This document shows, piece after piece, positions 7,804-17,247 of a stretch of 64,000 nucleotides of DNA. How positions within the stretch are numbered: position 1 is the stretch's first letter; each line of letters begins with the position of its first letter. The position numbers were made by a program, and so were the translations under genes. Location: assembly GCF_019343455.1 (NCBI RefSeq), contig NZ_CP049362.1, forward strand, positions 124,001-188,000, in the 5' to 3' direction. The notes below the pieces were generated by a model. That model was not told where the DNA came from. It made no database searches and saw nothing but the letters and a program-made list of their open reading frames with translations. The stretch is from Alcaligenes ammonioxydans. GTDB taxonomy: Bacteria; Pseudomonadota; Gammaproteobacteria; Burkholderiales; Burkholderiaceae_B.

Positions 7804-10392
7804 ATGCAAGTTATGAGACCTGACAAGACTAACGTATGGCCAACGGACTGGCGAGTGTTTCTCACAAAACTCGCCTGGGGCCTGGCTGTTTTGCTGCTCG
7901 CCAGCGGACTGGTGACCTGGGTGGCGGCCCATTGGGACGACTGGGGAAATGGTGCCAAATTTGCCCTGGCCCAAGGCGCGGTGCTGGTTTCTGCCGGGCT
8001 GGCCTGGCTGTTTCGCCGACGCGCCGGTGGCTGGGGTCATGATCTGGGCGTGCCCGCTGCCCTGACGGGCTTGGCCGCCGTAGCTACGGGCGGCTTGCTG
8101 GCGCTGATCGGCCAGACTTATCAGACTGGCGCAGACCCCTGGCAGCTTTTCGCATTGTGGACTGTGCTGATCATACCTTGGGTATTGGCCGTGCGCAGTG
8201 TCTTTCTGTCAGTGCTGTTCGTGGTGCTTCTCAATACCGCCCTGTACTTATGGATTGATGTCGCCCGCCTGGACTGGTTCGGTCGGGGGAGCACGACACA
8301 GACCTTGCTGGCGCTGGCAGTTAACGCGCTTTTATTGCTGGCAGCCGAGACGATCTGGCGTGCCCGACGTGATCCGTGGCGTATCTTGCCGCGAGTCGCT
8401 GGCATTGCCGTGGGTTTTTTCATGGGCATGCAGGTTCTGGAGGGCGATTTCCTGCTGGGACTGATCCTGTTTCTGGCGCTCTACGCTATTTACCATTACC
8501 GGCGCCCGGACTTGTTGATCATGTCACTGGCATCGTTCGGCGCGTATGGTGCGTTGAGCATGTTGATTATCGAATATGCCGGGAACGCCTTTTTGTTGAT
8601 CGTGGTGGTGATTGTGGGCCTGGGTCTGGGCTTGCTGCGTTTCTTGCAGCAACAGGTCATCCATTGGCGGCGCACGCAAGGATCGGTTTGGGCAGCGGAC
8701 GCTGCGCATGCTGCAAGCACGGTCGCGGGAACGACGGAGACGCGGGTTAAGGCAGCGTTGGGCGTTCAAGCAGATGCTGGTTTGCCGGCTCACGACACGG
8801 CTCAGGCTGACTCCATCGCGCTTCAGGATACGGACGAGCACCACCCTTGGTATCTGCGCCTGATCAAGCTGTTTCTTTATTTGCTCTTGCCGCTGCTTGT
8901 CCTGCTGTACCTGGCGATTTCTCTGGATCTGAGTCTGGAGGCTCTGGGTGTTCTGGGTGGCATCATGGCCCTGGCTTCGCCCGCGCTTTTTGCCAAGGCT
9001 CATACGGTACAGAGTCGGGATCTGGTGGGCGGCTGGGTGGCGTGTGCGCTGCTTTTGCTCAGCGTACCCATTGTCGAGGCGCGCTATCCCTGGCCGCCCG
9101 AGATCAGTGCCTTGTTGGCGCTTGTGATCAGCACGGTGTTGTACAGGTTGGCCAAGGGCCAGTTTGTATTGCGCATGCTGCTGGTGCTCTGGGCCTTGGC
9201 GGCCATCGAGTTCCTGGTGGTTGAGCGCCTGTTTGAGCGCTGGACGACGCTGCCTTATTGGGTATTGGAGCTGCCTGCTGCCTTGATGTTCTTTGGCGCA
9301 CTGTTGCTTGGTCACTTCCAGTTGCGTGGTGAACGCAAGCCCCACTTCTGGCTGCCCCTGTTCTGGTCCTTGCTGCTGGTGTCCCAGCTTCATCTGGCCT
9401 CGGCCGGCGCACTGTTTTATTCCATGCCCTTTTGGGGCGAGTCGCGGCCTTATCTGACCGCGACCGGTTTCCTGCTGGCGATGGCGCCCGTTGCCATCCT
9501 GGCATTCTATTGGCGCGCCTGGCGTGAGCAAACGCGGGTCTTTGGCATCGCTTTGCTGGGCGTGGCGGCTTTGTGTGCGGTCTGGACACCCTACCCGCCG
9601 CTTGCCCTGGCCCTGAGCTGGATTCTGGTGGCGTATGCCTGGCGCTACCTGAGTCTGCTGGCCGTGGCCGTTGTGATGGGCCTGTTTTGTCTGTGGCGCC
9701 TGTATTACATCCTGAACATCAGCTTGTTGGATAAGGCCGAGCTATTGCTGGCCACGGGCTTGGGCTGCGTGGTGTTTGCCTATCTGGGGCAGTTAAGTCG
9801 CAAGCCGGCCGGAGTGGGTACCGTGCTTCAGGCTCCTCCCAAAGGCGTGGTGGTCAGCGTGCTGTTGGGGACGGTGCTGGTGCTGGGCGTGGCAAACGTG
9901 GCGATTGTGCAAAAGGAACGGATTTTGCGCGATGGTCAGACGGTATTGCTGGAGCTGGCTCCCGTGGACCCGCGCTCCTTGATGCAGGGTGATTACATGT
10001 CCCTGAACTTCGCCCTGTCACAAAGCCTGTCAGCCCTTTCCTGGAGTTTGCCCAAAGCGGCACAGGCCAAAATGGATGCCCAGCAGTGGGTTCTGGTGGG
10101 GGTACAGCTCGATGAGCACAAGGTGGCTCAACTCAAAGGCGTGTATCTGGATCTGGATGGTCAGGAACGTCTGTGGAATGACGCTGGGCCGGTGGCTGAG
10201 CCAGATGAGGTGATGCGCTTGCGCATGCGGCGTCACCGCAATAACTGGACGCCGGGTACCGATGCCTGGTTCTTTGCAGAAGGTTCGGCAGATCGCTTTG
10301 ATGCAGCCCGCTATGGCGAATTTGCGGTGGTCGAAGATGGCCAGAGCCTGTTGCGTGCAATGCTGGACAAGGACAGGCAGGCTATTCAATAA
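7804..10392 (+). CDS. large membrane protein: DUF2157, DUF4401-like and GDYXXLXY regions in one chain
   Basis: About 862 residues with roughly 20 or more hydrophobic helices. The first 130 residues look like DUF2157 (WRVFLTKLAWGLAVLLLASG ... AAHWDDWGNGAKFA). A hydrophilic linker near 300-350 separates it from a second multi-helix block like DUF4401. The last 140 residues hold the signature GDYMSLNFALSQ (about residue 729) of the GDYXXLXY family. In many bacteria these parts are encoded by adjacent genes, so this looks like a fusion. No biochemical role is known for the families. The start is uncertain: ATG 7804 has GAGG upstream, while an in-frame ATG at 7729 would overlap topB. Confidence 0.8.
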   Translation: MQVMRPDKTNVWPTDWRVFLTKLAWGLAVLLLASGLVTWVAAHWDDWGNGAKFALAQGAVLVSAGLAWLFRRRAGGWGHDLGVPAALTGLAAVATGGLLALIGQTYQTGADPWQLFALWTVLIIPWVLAVRSVFLSVLFVVLLNTALYLWIDVARLDWFGRGSTTQTLLALAVNALLLLAAETIWRARRDPWRILPRVAGIAVGFFMGMQVLEGDFLLGLILFLALYAIYHYRRPDLLIMSLASFGAYGALSMLIIEYAGNAFLLIVVVIVGLGLGLLRFLQQQVIHWRRTQGSVWAADAAHAASTVAGTTETRVKAALGVQADAGLPAHDTAQADSIALQDTDEHHPWYLRLIKLFLYLLLPLLVLLYLAISLDLSLEALGVLGGIMALASPALFAKAHTVQSRDLVGGWVACALLLLSVPIVEARYPWPPEISALLALVISTVLYRLAKGQFVLRMLLVLWALAAIEFLVVERLFERWTTLPYWVLELPAALMFFGALLLGHFQLRGERKPHFWLPLFWSLLLVSQLHLASAGALFYSMPFWGESRPYLTATGFLLAMAPVAILAFYWRAWREQTRVFGIALLGVAALCAVWTPYPPLALALSWILVAYAWRYLSLLAVAVVMGLFCLWRLYYILNISLLDKAELLLATGLGCVVFAYLGQLSRKPAGVGTVLQAPPKGVVVSVLLGTVLVLGVANVAIVQKERILRDGQTVLLELAPVDPRSLMQGDYMSLNFALSQSLSALSWSLPKAAQAKMDAQQWVLVGVQLDEHKVAQLKGVYLDLDGQERLWNDAGPVAEPDEVMRLRMRRHRNNWTPGTDAWFFAEGSADRFDAARYGEFAVVEDGQSLLRAMLDKDRQAIQ

Positions 10393-10530
10393 GTCTGGGC
10401 TTATCGGTCGCACGCATGAAGCGGTAGTCGGATTGCCTTTCATCAAGACAATCCGACGTGCCATCAGTCCTTGCATCGGGCTTTTATAGCGACGCTCAAG
10501 CCGATGCCCTCGAAGACAGCAAGAACCATC

Positions 10531-10569
10531 AAAAAGGCCCGAATCCGATCTGGGATCGAATTCGGGCCT
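10531..10569 (-). terminator. rho-independent terminator downstream of smg
   Basis: Long hairpin of AGGCCCGAAT and CGATC with their complements. A T5 run follows on the minus strand, 78 bases after the smg stop. Confidence 0.8.
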
Positions 10570-10646
10570 GCGTTCTTGAGATGAAGGAAAGGCCTCTTTT
10601 GATGGGGGCCGTTGCGACAAATAAAAACGAGTTCCTGTGTATTCGC

Positions 10647-11105
10647 TTAATGGGACTGACGGGTGGAGTCGTCGCTGAGCAGCTCTTCAAAGATCAGATG
10701 ATCGATTTCGGCTTCGTGGCTCCACAAAACCATCAGGGCGACAATTTTTATTTTGTCCAAAGAGACCGGGCTTTCATCCACCGCCATAGCGCTTTCAATC
10801 AGAATTTCGCGCAGGTGGGCGGTCAGGGCGCCGGAATTTTGCAAAAAGGTGATGAAACCCATGGCGTCAGCGCCCAGCACATGTTGTTCGTGCTCGGAAA
10901 AAATACGCTGACTGTTGGGGCTGAGTTGAGCGGTAGGCTGACACTGTTGCGAGGTCTCGCCCAGTGCATGTAGCCAGCCCAGTGCGTCGTTGATGTCCTC
11001 GTCTTCAAAGCCAATAGCCGCCAGCTTGTGGGCCAGAACCTCCGCCTTGGGACAGGACTGGGGGTTGTAATACGTCTCGAATAGATAAACCAGGATATCA
11101 AACAT
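10647..11105 (-). CDS. smg: Smg family protein (DUF494)
   Basis: Protein of 152 residues beginning MFDILVYLFETYYN, the typical Smg/DUF494 start, with the family pattern AHKLAAIGFEDEDINDALGWL. It is rich in acidic residues and helices. In many beta- and gammaproteobacteria it lies near dprA and topoisomerase genes; here topB lies nearby on the same strand, but a gene on the opposite strand has come between them. Its molecular role is not established. It has its own terminator downstream. Confidence 0.92.
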   Translation of the reverse strand: MFDILVYLFETYYNPQSCPKAEVLAHKLAAIGFEDEDINDALGWLHALGETSQQCQPTAQLSPNSQRIFSEHEQHVLGADAMGFITFLQNSGALTAHLREILIESAMAVDESPVSLDKIKIVALMVLWSHEAEIDHLIFEELLSDDSTRQSH

Positions 11106-11269
11106 GGATATAAGGTTGCCGTCCTAAGTGATTAAAAAAACTGCGTGATTTCGGTAACCAGTGACCAAACTTTACGCTGATTTGCGGTAGGGGGCAAATG
11201 GGGTGTTCAGGGCTTGGGTGGGTTCTGCCGTGAGCAGCAAGGCCGTTTTTTACCGGGTTTTGCTCTGGC

Positions 11270-11294
11270 AGACGCCCTATGCGACAGGGCGTCT
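11270..11294. repeat. inverted repeat downstream of gluQ
   Basis: AGACGCCCT and AGGGCGTCT form a perfect 9-base stem with a 7-base loop, 45 bases after the gluQ stop. There is no T run on either side, so a terminator function is only possible. Confidence 0.4.
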
Positions 11295-11338
11295 TCATGA
11301 TTGAAACATAAATCGATTGTTAGGGTAGAAACTGTCGT

Positions 11339-12247
11339 TTATTTGAAACCTTGACGCTTGTCCGGCAGCGGGAAACGCTGTGCCCAGGCACGGGTAGCCT
11401 GGCTCCAGAATGCGTCCAGCGTGCTAGCCGCAACAGGTGCAAAGCCCAGAAAGGCCCAGACCCGTTGCAGTGTCTCCAAGGGGTGCTCCAGATCGAAGGC
11501 CGGGGCATGGTTCTGTTTGGAGAGCTTGCGGCCTTGGCTGTCGCAGGCCAGCGGCACATGCAAGGTGCGCGGGACAGGCAGTCCCAGCATGCCTTGCAGA
11601 ACGCGCTGGCGTGCCGTGGAACTTAACAGATCTGCACCTCGTACCACATCGGTGATCTGGCTGTCTGCATCATCAATGACCACTACAAACTGATAGGCCC
11701 AGAGCTTGTCGGCGCGTTTAATAATGTAGTCCCCGACTTCTTGGGCGACATCTTGCTGCTGCGGCCCGGCCCAGCGATCGGTGAAGCTCTCCACCCCTTT
11801 GGGGACGCGCAGCCGCCAGGCGCGGATGCTGCGGCCTGGGGCAATGCCATGTCGGCAGGTGCCTGCATAGGGATGGTCCGTGGCTTCCGGGCTGACAGGG
11901 AGGGAGGCGGCCAGAATTTCCTGGCGTGTGCAGGCACAGCCGTAAACCAGATTCTGCTCGCGCAGGCTGTCGAACACCTCCTGATAACGGGCCAGACGCT
12001 GACTTTGCCAAACCACCTCGCCGTCCCAGTGCATGCCCAGGCCTTGCAATTGCTGCATGATGAGCTGGTCTGCCCCTTTCACAACGCGTGGCGTGTCTAT
12101 ATCTTCAATGCGCAATAACCAGCGCCCGCTCTGGGCGCGTGCATCCAGGTAGCTGGCCATGGCGGCAACCAGCGAACCCTCGTGCAAGGGACCACTGGGA
12201 CTAGGCGCAAAGCGACCACAGTAAGGGGTAAGGGGCTGGGCGGTCAT
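11339..12247 (-). CDS. gluQ: glutamyl-Q tRNA(Asp) synthetase
   Basis: Protein of 302 residues, a GluRS catalytic core without the anticodon-binding domain. The class I signature is [14 protein letters not shown] (HIGH-like), the second motif is KLSKQNHA (KMSKS-like), and zinc ligands appear in [10 protein letters not shown] and later YAGTCRHG. Enzymes of this type glutamylate the queuosine base of tRNA(Asp) rather than charging tRNA(Glu). The length and missing C-terminal domain support GluQ over GltX. Confidence 0.94.
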   Translation of the reverse strand: MTAQPLTPYCGRFAPSPSGPLHEGSLVAAMASYLDARAQSGRWLLRIEDIDTPRVVKGADQLIMQQLQGLGMHWDGEVVWQSQRLARYQEVFDSLREQNLVYGCACTRQEILAASLPVSPEATDHPYAGTCRHGIAPGRSIRAWRLRVPKGVESFTDRWAGPQQQDVAQEVGDYIIKRADKLWAYQFVVVIDDADSQITDVVRGADLLSSTARQRVLQGMLGLPVPRTLHVPLACDSQGRKLSKQNHAPAFDLEHPLETLQRVWAFLGFAPVAASTLDAFWSQATRAWAQRFPLPDKRQGFK

Positions 12248-12264
12248 GAGTCGTTCTTAACGGC

Positions 12265-12288
12265 AAGAGCCCCTGGACGGGGGCTCTT
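12265..12288 (-). terminator. hairpin between mccA and gluQ
   Basis: AAGAGCCCC and GGGGCTCTT form a perfect 9-base stem with a 6-base loop, 70 bases after the mccA stop. No T run follows, so termination is possible but not assured. Confidence 0.45.
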
Positions 12289-12358
12289 GTTAGTGCGACT
12301 TTACGCCTATTTTTCGGGCCCGGCAATCCGTCTTGCTCGGGCCTAACGGGGATGGTTT

Positions 12359-14371
12359 TCAGCTCTCCATCGTGACCAGCTCCGCCCCTTCGGCGACCTG
12401 ATCGCCCACGGCAAAGAACAGTTCGGCCACGATGCCATCAGCGGGTGCCTGAATGGAGTGCTCCATTTTCATGGCTTCCATGACCAGCAGCACATCGCCT
12501 TGCTTGACGCTGTCGCCAGCGCCCACATTCAGGGCAATGATTTTGCCCGGCATGGGGGCAGTCAGGCGTCCGCCGTGCGCTTCCTGGCTGCTGGTGCCGG
12601 CGTTGGCCAGGGTATCGACCACGCTCAAGGTCCAGTCCGAACCCTCCTGGGCCACTTGCAGATGCTCGCCATCGCGCAGCACCTGGGCGCGATATTCGGT
12701 CTGACCCAGCCACAAGCGCAGAGTCAGGGTATCAGCCAGATCGGCGGCTTGGGCAGCCTGCCAGCGCAAGGCATGCTGTTCGTGGCCCAGCGTGATCTGC
12801 CACTGGCTTTCACGACGCTGCAGCAGGATTTCATGCGCTTGCTCGCCCAGTTGCACATGGACCTTCTGGTCGTAATCGCCGCTCAGGCGCCAGCCGTCAT
12901 GGACGCCCCAGGGGTCCGTGTTGGTGGACGGTGCGCCCATGCCCTGGTGCGTCAGCACCGCGCAGGCGGCGAAAGCCAGCACCGAAGCCGGCACATCCTG
13001 ATCGCGGGGGAACAGCGCATCGTGACGGCGTGGAATCAGGCCGGTGTCCAGATCGGCCTGGGCAAAGGCTTCATCGCCCAGCAGACGTTGCAGGAAGGTC
13101 TTGTTGGTGTGTACACCCGCCACCTGAGTGTCAGCCAGCGTGCGAATCAGGCGACGACGTGCTTGCTCGCGGTCCGCACCATGGGTGATGACCTTGGCAA
13201 TCATGGGGTCGTAGAACGGGCTGATGACGCTACCCTCACGCACGCCACTGTCGATACGGACCTCACCGCAGGTGAAGGAGGCATGGGCAGGGTATCGCAG
13301 GCTGCGCAGCGTACCGATGGAAGGCAGGAAATCCTTATCGGGGTTTTCGGCGTAAATCCGCACTTCGATGGCATGTCCATGGATGCTCAGCGCGTCTTGT
13401 TTGGCCGGCAAAGGCTGGCCATCGGCCACGCGCAATTGCCATTCCACCAGATCGTGGCCCGTAATCAGTTCGGTGACGGGGTGTTCCACCTGCAGGCGGG
13501 TGTTCATTTCCATGAAGTAAAAACGTCCGTCCTGCTCGGCAATGAACTCCACGGTGCCAGCACCGACGTAGTTCACGGCGCGGGCTGCCGCAATGGCGGC
13601 CTCCCCCATGGCCTGACGACGTTCGGGCGTCATGCCGGGAGCGGGGGCTTCTTCAATCACTTTCTGGTGACGGCGCTGCACCGAGCAATCGCGCTCGAAT
13701 AGATACACGTACTCGCCGTGCTGGTCACCAAAGACCTGGATTTCGATGTGGCGTGGCTTGGTGATGTAGCGTTCAATCAGCACGCGGTCGTCGCTAAAGC
13801 TGCTGGCGGCTTCGCGCTGGCAAGAGCGCAAGGCCTCCAGGAATGCGCCGGATTCTTCCACAATACGCATGCCTTTGCCGCCACCACCGGCACTGGCCTT
13901 GATCAGCACGGGGTAGCCGATATTGTCGGCTTGCTGGTGCAGGAAGTCGGGGTCCTGGTTGTCGCCGTGGTAACCGGGCACCAAAGGCACACCGGCTTTT
14001 TCCATCAAGGATTTGGCGGCGGATTTGCTGCCCATGGCGGCAATCGCCTGGGCAGGCGGCCCTACAAAAATAATGCCGGCTTGTTCACAAGCGCGAGCAA
14101 AATGCTCGTTCTCGGACAGAAAACCATAGCCAGGGTGGATGGCATTCGCGCCAGTGGCACGGGCGGCTTCCAGAATGGCGTCGATCTTCAAATAACTGTC
14201 GCGTGGCTCGGGGCCACCGATGCGCACAGCTTGATCACAAGCACGGACGTGCTGGGCGTCGGCGTCCGCGTCGGAGTAAACCGCAACGGTACGCAGCCCC
14301 AGGCGGCGGGCAGTGGCGGCCACCCGGCAGGCAATTTCACCGCGATTGGCTATCAGCAGGGTCTGAAACAC
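12359..14371 (-). CDS. mccA: methylcrotonyl-CoA carboxylase, biotin-carrying alpha subunit
   Basis: Protein of 670 residues. The N-terminal biotin carboxylase (LIANRGEIACRV, ATP-binding ASAGGGGKGMRIV, MEMNTRLQVEHPVTE) is followed by a middle region and a biotinyl domain with EAMKMEHSI near the C-terminus, where lysine is biotinylated. It carboxylates biotin for the partner carboxyltransferase encoded 14 bases upstream. The leucine degradation neighbourhood favours methylcrotonyl-CoA (LiuD) over acetyl- or geranyl-CoA as substrate, but the sequence alone does not prove the acyl group. Confidence 0.9.
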   Translation of the reverse strand: MFQTLLIANRGEIACRVAATARRLGLRTVAVYSDADADAQHVRACDQAVRIGGPEPRDSYLKIDAILEAARATGANAIHPGYGFLSENEHFARACEQAGIIFVGPPAQAIAAMGSKSAAKSLMEKAGVPLVPGYHGDNQDPDFLHQQADNIGYPVLIKASAGGGGKGMRIVEESGAFLEALRSCQREAASSFSDDRVLIERYITKPRHIEIQVFGDQHGEYVYLFERDCSVQRRHQKVIEEAPAPGMTPERRQAMGEAAIAAARAVNYVGAGTVEFIAEQDGRFYFMEMNTRLQVEHPVTELITGHDLVEWQLRVADGQPLPAKQDALSIHGHAIEVRIYAENPDKDFLPSIGTLRSLRYPAHASFTCGEVRIDSGVREGSVISPFYDPMIAKVITHGADREQARRRLIRTLADTQVAGVHTNKTFLQRLLGDEAFAQADLDTGLIPRRHDALFPRDQDVPASVLAFAACAVLTHQGMGAPSTNTDPWGVHDGWRLSGDYDQKVHVQLGEQAHEILLQRRESQWQITLGHEQHALRWQAAQAADLADTLTLRLWLGQTEYRAQVLRDGEHLQVAQEGSDWTLSVVDTLANAGTSSQEAHGGRLTAPMPGKIIALNVGAGDSVKQGDVLLVMEAMKMEHSIQAPADGIVAELFFAVGDQVAEGAELVTMES

Positions 14372-14385
14372 AGTGTCTCCTTGTC

Positions 14386-15993
14386 TTACATGCGGAACAC
14401 GCCAAAGCGGGTGTCTTCAATAGGGGCGTTCAAGGCGGCGGACAGGCCCAGGGCCAGAACGCGCCGGGTATCCGAGGGTTGGATGATGCCGTCATCCCAT
14501 AGACGCGCCGTGGCGTAGTAGGGATGGCCTTCATGTTCGTACTGGGCGCGGATCGGGGCCTTGAACGCCTCTTCTTCCTCGGCGCTCCAGGTCTGGCCAC
14601 GAGCTTCCAGTCCATCACGGCGCACGGTAGCCAGTACGCTGGCAGCCTGCTCCCCACCCATGACCGAGATACGGGCATTGGGCCAGAGAAACAGCAGGCG
14701 CGGGCTGAAGGCACGGCCACACATGCCGTAGTTACCGGCACCGAAAGAGCCGCCCAGAATCACGGTGAACTTGGGTACGGCAGCCGTGGATACGGCGGTG
14801 ACCAGTTTGGCGCCGTGGCGGGCAATCCCTTCGTTTTCGTACTTGCGGCCCACCATGAAGCCGGTAATGTTCTGCAGGAACACCAAAGGTGTCTTGCGCT
14901 GGCAGCACAGTTCAATGAAGTGGGCGCCTTTCTGGGCCGCTTCCGAGAACAGAATGCCGTTGTTGGCGATGATGCCCACGGGCATGCCGTGGATATGGGC
15001 AAAGCCGGTCACCAGCGTGGTGCCAAAGCGGGCTTTGAATTCATCAAAGTCCGAGTCATCCACAATGCGGGCGATCACTTCGCGCACATCGTAGGGCTTG
15101 CGGGTATCGGCGGGGATGATGCCGTTCAGCTCTTGCGGGTCGTAGCGCGGTTCGCGCACTTCTTTCAGCGGCCAGGGTAGTTTTTTCTCGCGGTTCAGGC
15201 GGCCGACACAGCGGCGTGCCAGTTCCAGCGCATGCAGATCGTTCTCGGCCAGATGGTCGGCCACGCCGGACAGACGGGTGTGCACATCGCCACCACCCAG
15301 GTCTTCGGCGCTGACTTCTTCACCGGTTGCGGCTTTGACCAGTGGCGGCCCACCCAGGAAGATGGTGCCCTGGTCGCGCACGATGATGGACTCATCGCTC
15401 ATGGCCGGCACGTAGGCACCGCCAGCGGTACATGAACCCATCACGACAGCAATCTGCGCAATGCCCTGGGCCGACATATTGGCCTGGTTGTAGAAGATGC
15501 GGCCAAAGTGGTCCCGATCCGGGAATACGTCTTCCTGATTGGGCAGGTTGGCCCCGCCCGAGTCCACCAGATATACGCAAGGCAGATTGTTCTGTTGGGC
15601 AATTTCCTGGGCACGCAAATGCTTCTTCACAGTCAGCGGATAGTAGGTCCCGCCCTTGACCGTAGCGTCGTTGCAGACCACCACGCATTCAATGCCGGCA
15701 ATGCGGCCAATGCCCGTGATGATGCCCGCGCCAGGAGACTCGTTGTTATAGACATCCTGGGCAGCCAGAGGCGAGAGCTCCAGAAAAGGCGTACCGGGAT
15801 CAAGCAGACGTTCGACGCGTTCGCGCGGCAGCAGCTTGCCGCGTCCCACATGGCGTTGCCGGGCGGATTCGGACCCACCCAAGGCGGTTTTCTGTAGCTT
15901 TTGGCGCAGATCAAGGATCAGGGCCTGCATGATCGAGGCGTTGTCCTGAAAGTCTTGGGAACGCGGATTGATGCGGGATTCAATAACTGACAT
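14386..15993 (-). CDS. mccB: methylcrotonyl-CoA carboxylase, carboxyltransferase beta subunit
   Basis: Protein of 535 residues with both halves of the acyl-CoA carboxyltransferase fold. Visible marks are [65 protein letters not shown] and [16 protein letters not shown], as in LiuB/MccB. It transfers CO2 from biotin to 3-methylcrotonyl-CoA. It is paired with mccA. A hairpin separates it from the upstream thiolase gene, so mccBA may have a separate or read-through transcript. Confidence 0.93.
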   Translation of the reverse strand: MSVIESRINPRSQDFQDNASIMQALILDLRQKLQKTALGGSESARQRHVGRGKLLPRERVERLLDPGTPFLELSPLAAQDVYNNESPGAGIITGIGRIAGIECVVVCNDATVKGGTYYPLTVKKHLRAQEIAQQNNLPCVYLVDSGGANLPNQEDVFPDRDHFGRIFYNQANMSAQGIAQIAVVMGSCTAGGAYVPAMSDESIIVRDQGTIFLGGPPLVKAATGEEVSAEDLGGGDVHTRLSGVADHLAENDLHALELARRCVGRLNREKKLPWPLKEVREPRYDPQELNGIIPADTRKPYDVREVIARIVDDSDFDEFKARFGTTLVTGFAHIHGMPVGIIANNGILFSEAAQKGAHFIELCCQRKTPLVFLQNITGFMVGRKYENEGIARHGAKLVTAVSTAAVPKFTVILGGSFGAGNYGMCGRAFSPRLLFLWPNARISVMGGEQAASVLATVRRDGLEARGQTWSAEEEEAFKAPIRAQYEHEGHPYYATARLWDDGIIQPSDTRRVLALGLSAALNAPIEDTRFGVFRM

Positions 15994-16030
15994 GGCGTGC
16001 CTGGAAAGAGAACAGAGAAAAGCCCATAAA

Positions 16031-16056
16031 ATCAGCCGGGCCGCAGCCCGGCTGAT
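16031..16056 (-). terminator. terminator between thiolase gene and mccB
   Basis: CAGCCGGGC-CGCA-GCCCGGCTG perfect stem. ATTTTAT follows on the minus strand. It begins 10 bases after the thiolase stop and may only partly block transcription into mccBA. Confidence 0.7.
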
Positions 16057-16065
16057 GAGCTTGCT

Positions 16066-17247
16066 TTAGACCAGCTCGACGGCCAGCGCGACGGCTTCGC
16101 CGCCGCCAATGCACAGCGAGGCAATGCCGCGCTTGCCGCCTGTTTTACGCAGGGCGCCAATCAGGGTGGCCAGCAGGCGCGCACCCGATGCCCCGATGGG
16201 GTGACCCAGGGCCGTGGCGCCACCGTGGATATTGACCTTGTCGTGCGGGATGTTCAGCTCTTTCATGGCGGCCATGGTGACCACGGCAAAGGCTTCGTTG
16301 ATCTCGAACAGATCTACATCAGCCACGCTCCAGCCGGTTTTATCCAGCAGCTTCTGGATGGCGGCTACGGGTGCAGTCGTGAACCAGGCGGGCTCCTGAG
16401 CGTGCTGGGTGTGAGCCACAATACGCGCCAGTGGCGTGGCGCCCAGTTCCTTGGCTTTCTCTTCGGTGGTGATCACCATGGCGGCGGCACCGTCCGAAAT
16501 GGACGAGGCGTTGGCCGCGGTAATCGTGCCATCTTTTTTGAAGGCGGGACGCAGCGTGGGGATCTTTTCGGGCATGGCTTTGGTGGGGGCCTCGTCCTTG
16601 GCAATGACTACATCGCCTTTGCGGCCCGCAATCGTTACCGGAGCGATTTCCCAGTCAAAACTGCCGTCTTCGCTGGCCTGACGAGCGCGGCGCAGCGATT
16701 CCAGTGCATAGGCATCCTGCTCTTCGCGGCTGAACTCGTACTTGCTGGCGCAGTCTTCCGCAAACACACCCATGGCGGTACCACGGCTGTACGCGTCTTC
16801 CAGTCCATCCATGGCCATATGGTCATACACGGTGGAATGGCCGTAGCGGTAGCCCTGGCGGCCCTTGAGCAGCAGATAAGGGGCATTGCTCATGCTTTCC
16901 TGGCCCCCAGCCACGACGACGTCCACGCTGCCAGCCTTGAGCAGGTCGTGGGCAAACATGGCCGCTTTCAGGCCGGAACCGCAAACCTTGTGGATGGTGG
17001 TGCAAGCCACGCCCTGGGGCAGACCGGCCCCCAGGGCCGCCTGGCGCGCAGGGGCTTGGCCCTGACCAGCTTGCAGCACGTTACCCATGATCACTTCGTC
17101 GATCTGGTCGGCCTGGATGCCCGAGCGCTCCACGGCCGCCTTGATGGCGACCGCGCCCAGTTCGTGAGCGGCCAGATCGGACAGACTACCCATCATGCCG
17201 CCCATCGGGGTGCGGGCGATCGAGACGATGACAACGGAATTAGTCAT
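16066..17247 (-). CDS. acetyl-CoA acetyltransferase (thiolase)
   Basis: Protein of 393 residues. The active-site cysteine is in HKVCGSGLKA, the GGQESMSNAPY stretch is present, the histidine motif is GHPIGASGARLL and the last cysteine is in SLCIGGGEAVA. In this setting it would link acetoacetyl-CoA, the end product of leucine degradation, to acetyl-CoA. ATG 17247 has AGGAG seven bases upstream and overlaps the end of aceK by 8 bases, so its translation is coupled to aceK. A longer in-frame start at 17292 lies inside aceK and is rejected. Confidence 0.93.
   Translation of the reverse strand: MTNSVVIVSIARTPMGGMMGSLSDLAAHELGAVAIKAAVERSGIQADQIDEVIMGNVLQAGQGQAPARQAALGAGLPQGVACTTIHKVCGSGLKAAMFAHDLLKAGSVDVVVAGGQESMSNAPYLLLKGRQGYRYGHSTVYDHMAMDGLEDAYSRGTAMGVFAEDCASKYEFSREEQDAYALESLRRARQASEDGSFDWEIAPVTIAGRKGDVVIAKDEAPTKAMPEKIPTLRPAFKKDGTITAANASSISDGAAAMVITTEEKAKELGATPLARIVAHTQHAQEPAWFTTAPVAAIQKLLDKTGWSVADVDLFEINEAFAVVTMAAMKELNIPHDKVNIHGGATALGHPIGASGARLLATLIGALRKTGGKRGIASLCIGGGEAVALAVELV

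Noticed and set aside
10617..10640. AAATAAAAACGAGTTCC as a second Fur box
   Set aside because: Only the left half resembles a Fur site and it lies between the 3' ends of two genes.
12458..13702. Open frame of 414 codons opposite mccA
   Set aside because: Antisense shadow caused by high GC codon use; mccA on the other strand is certain.
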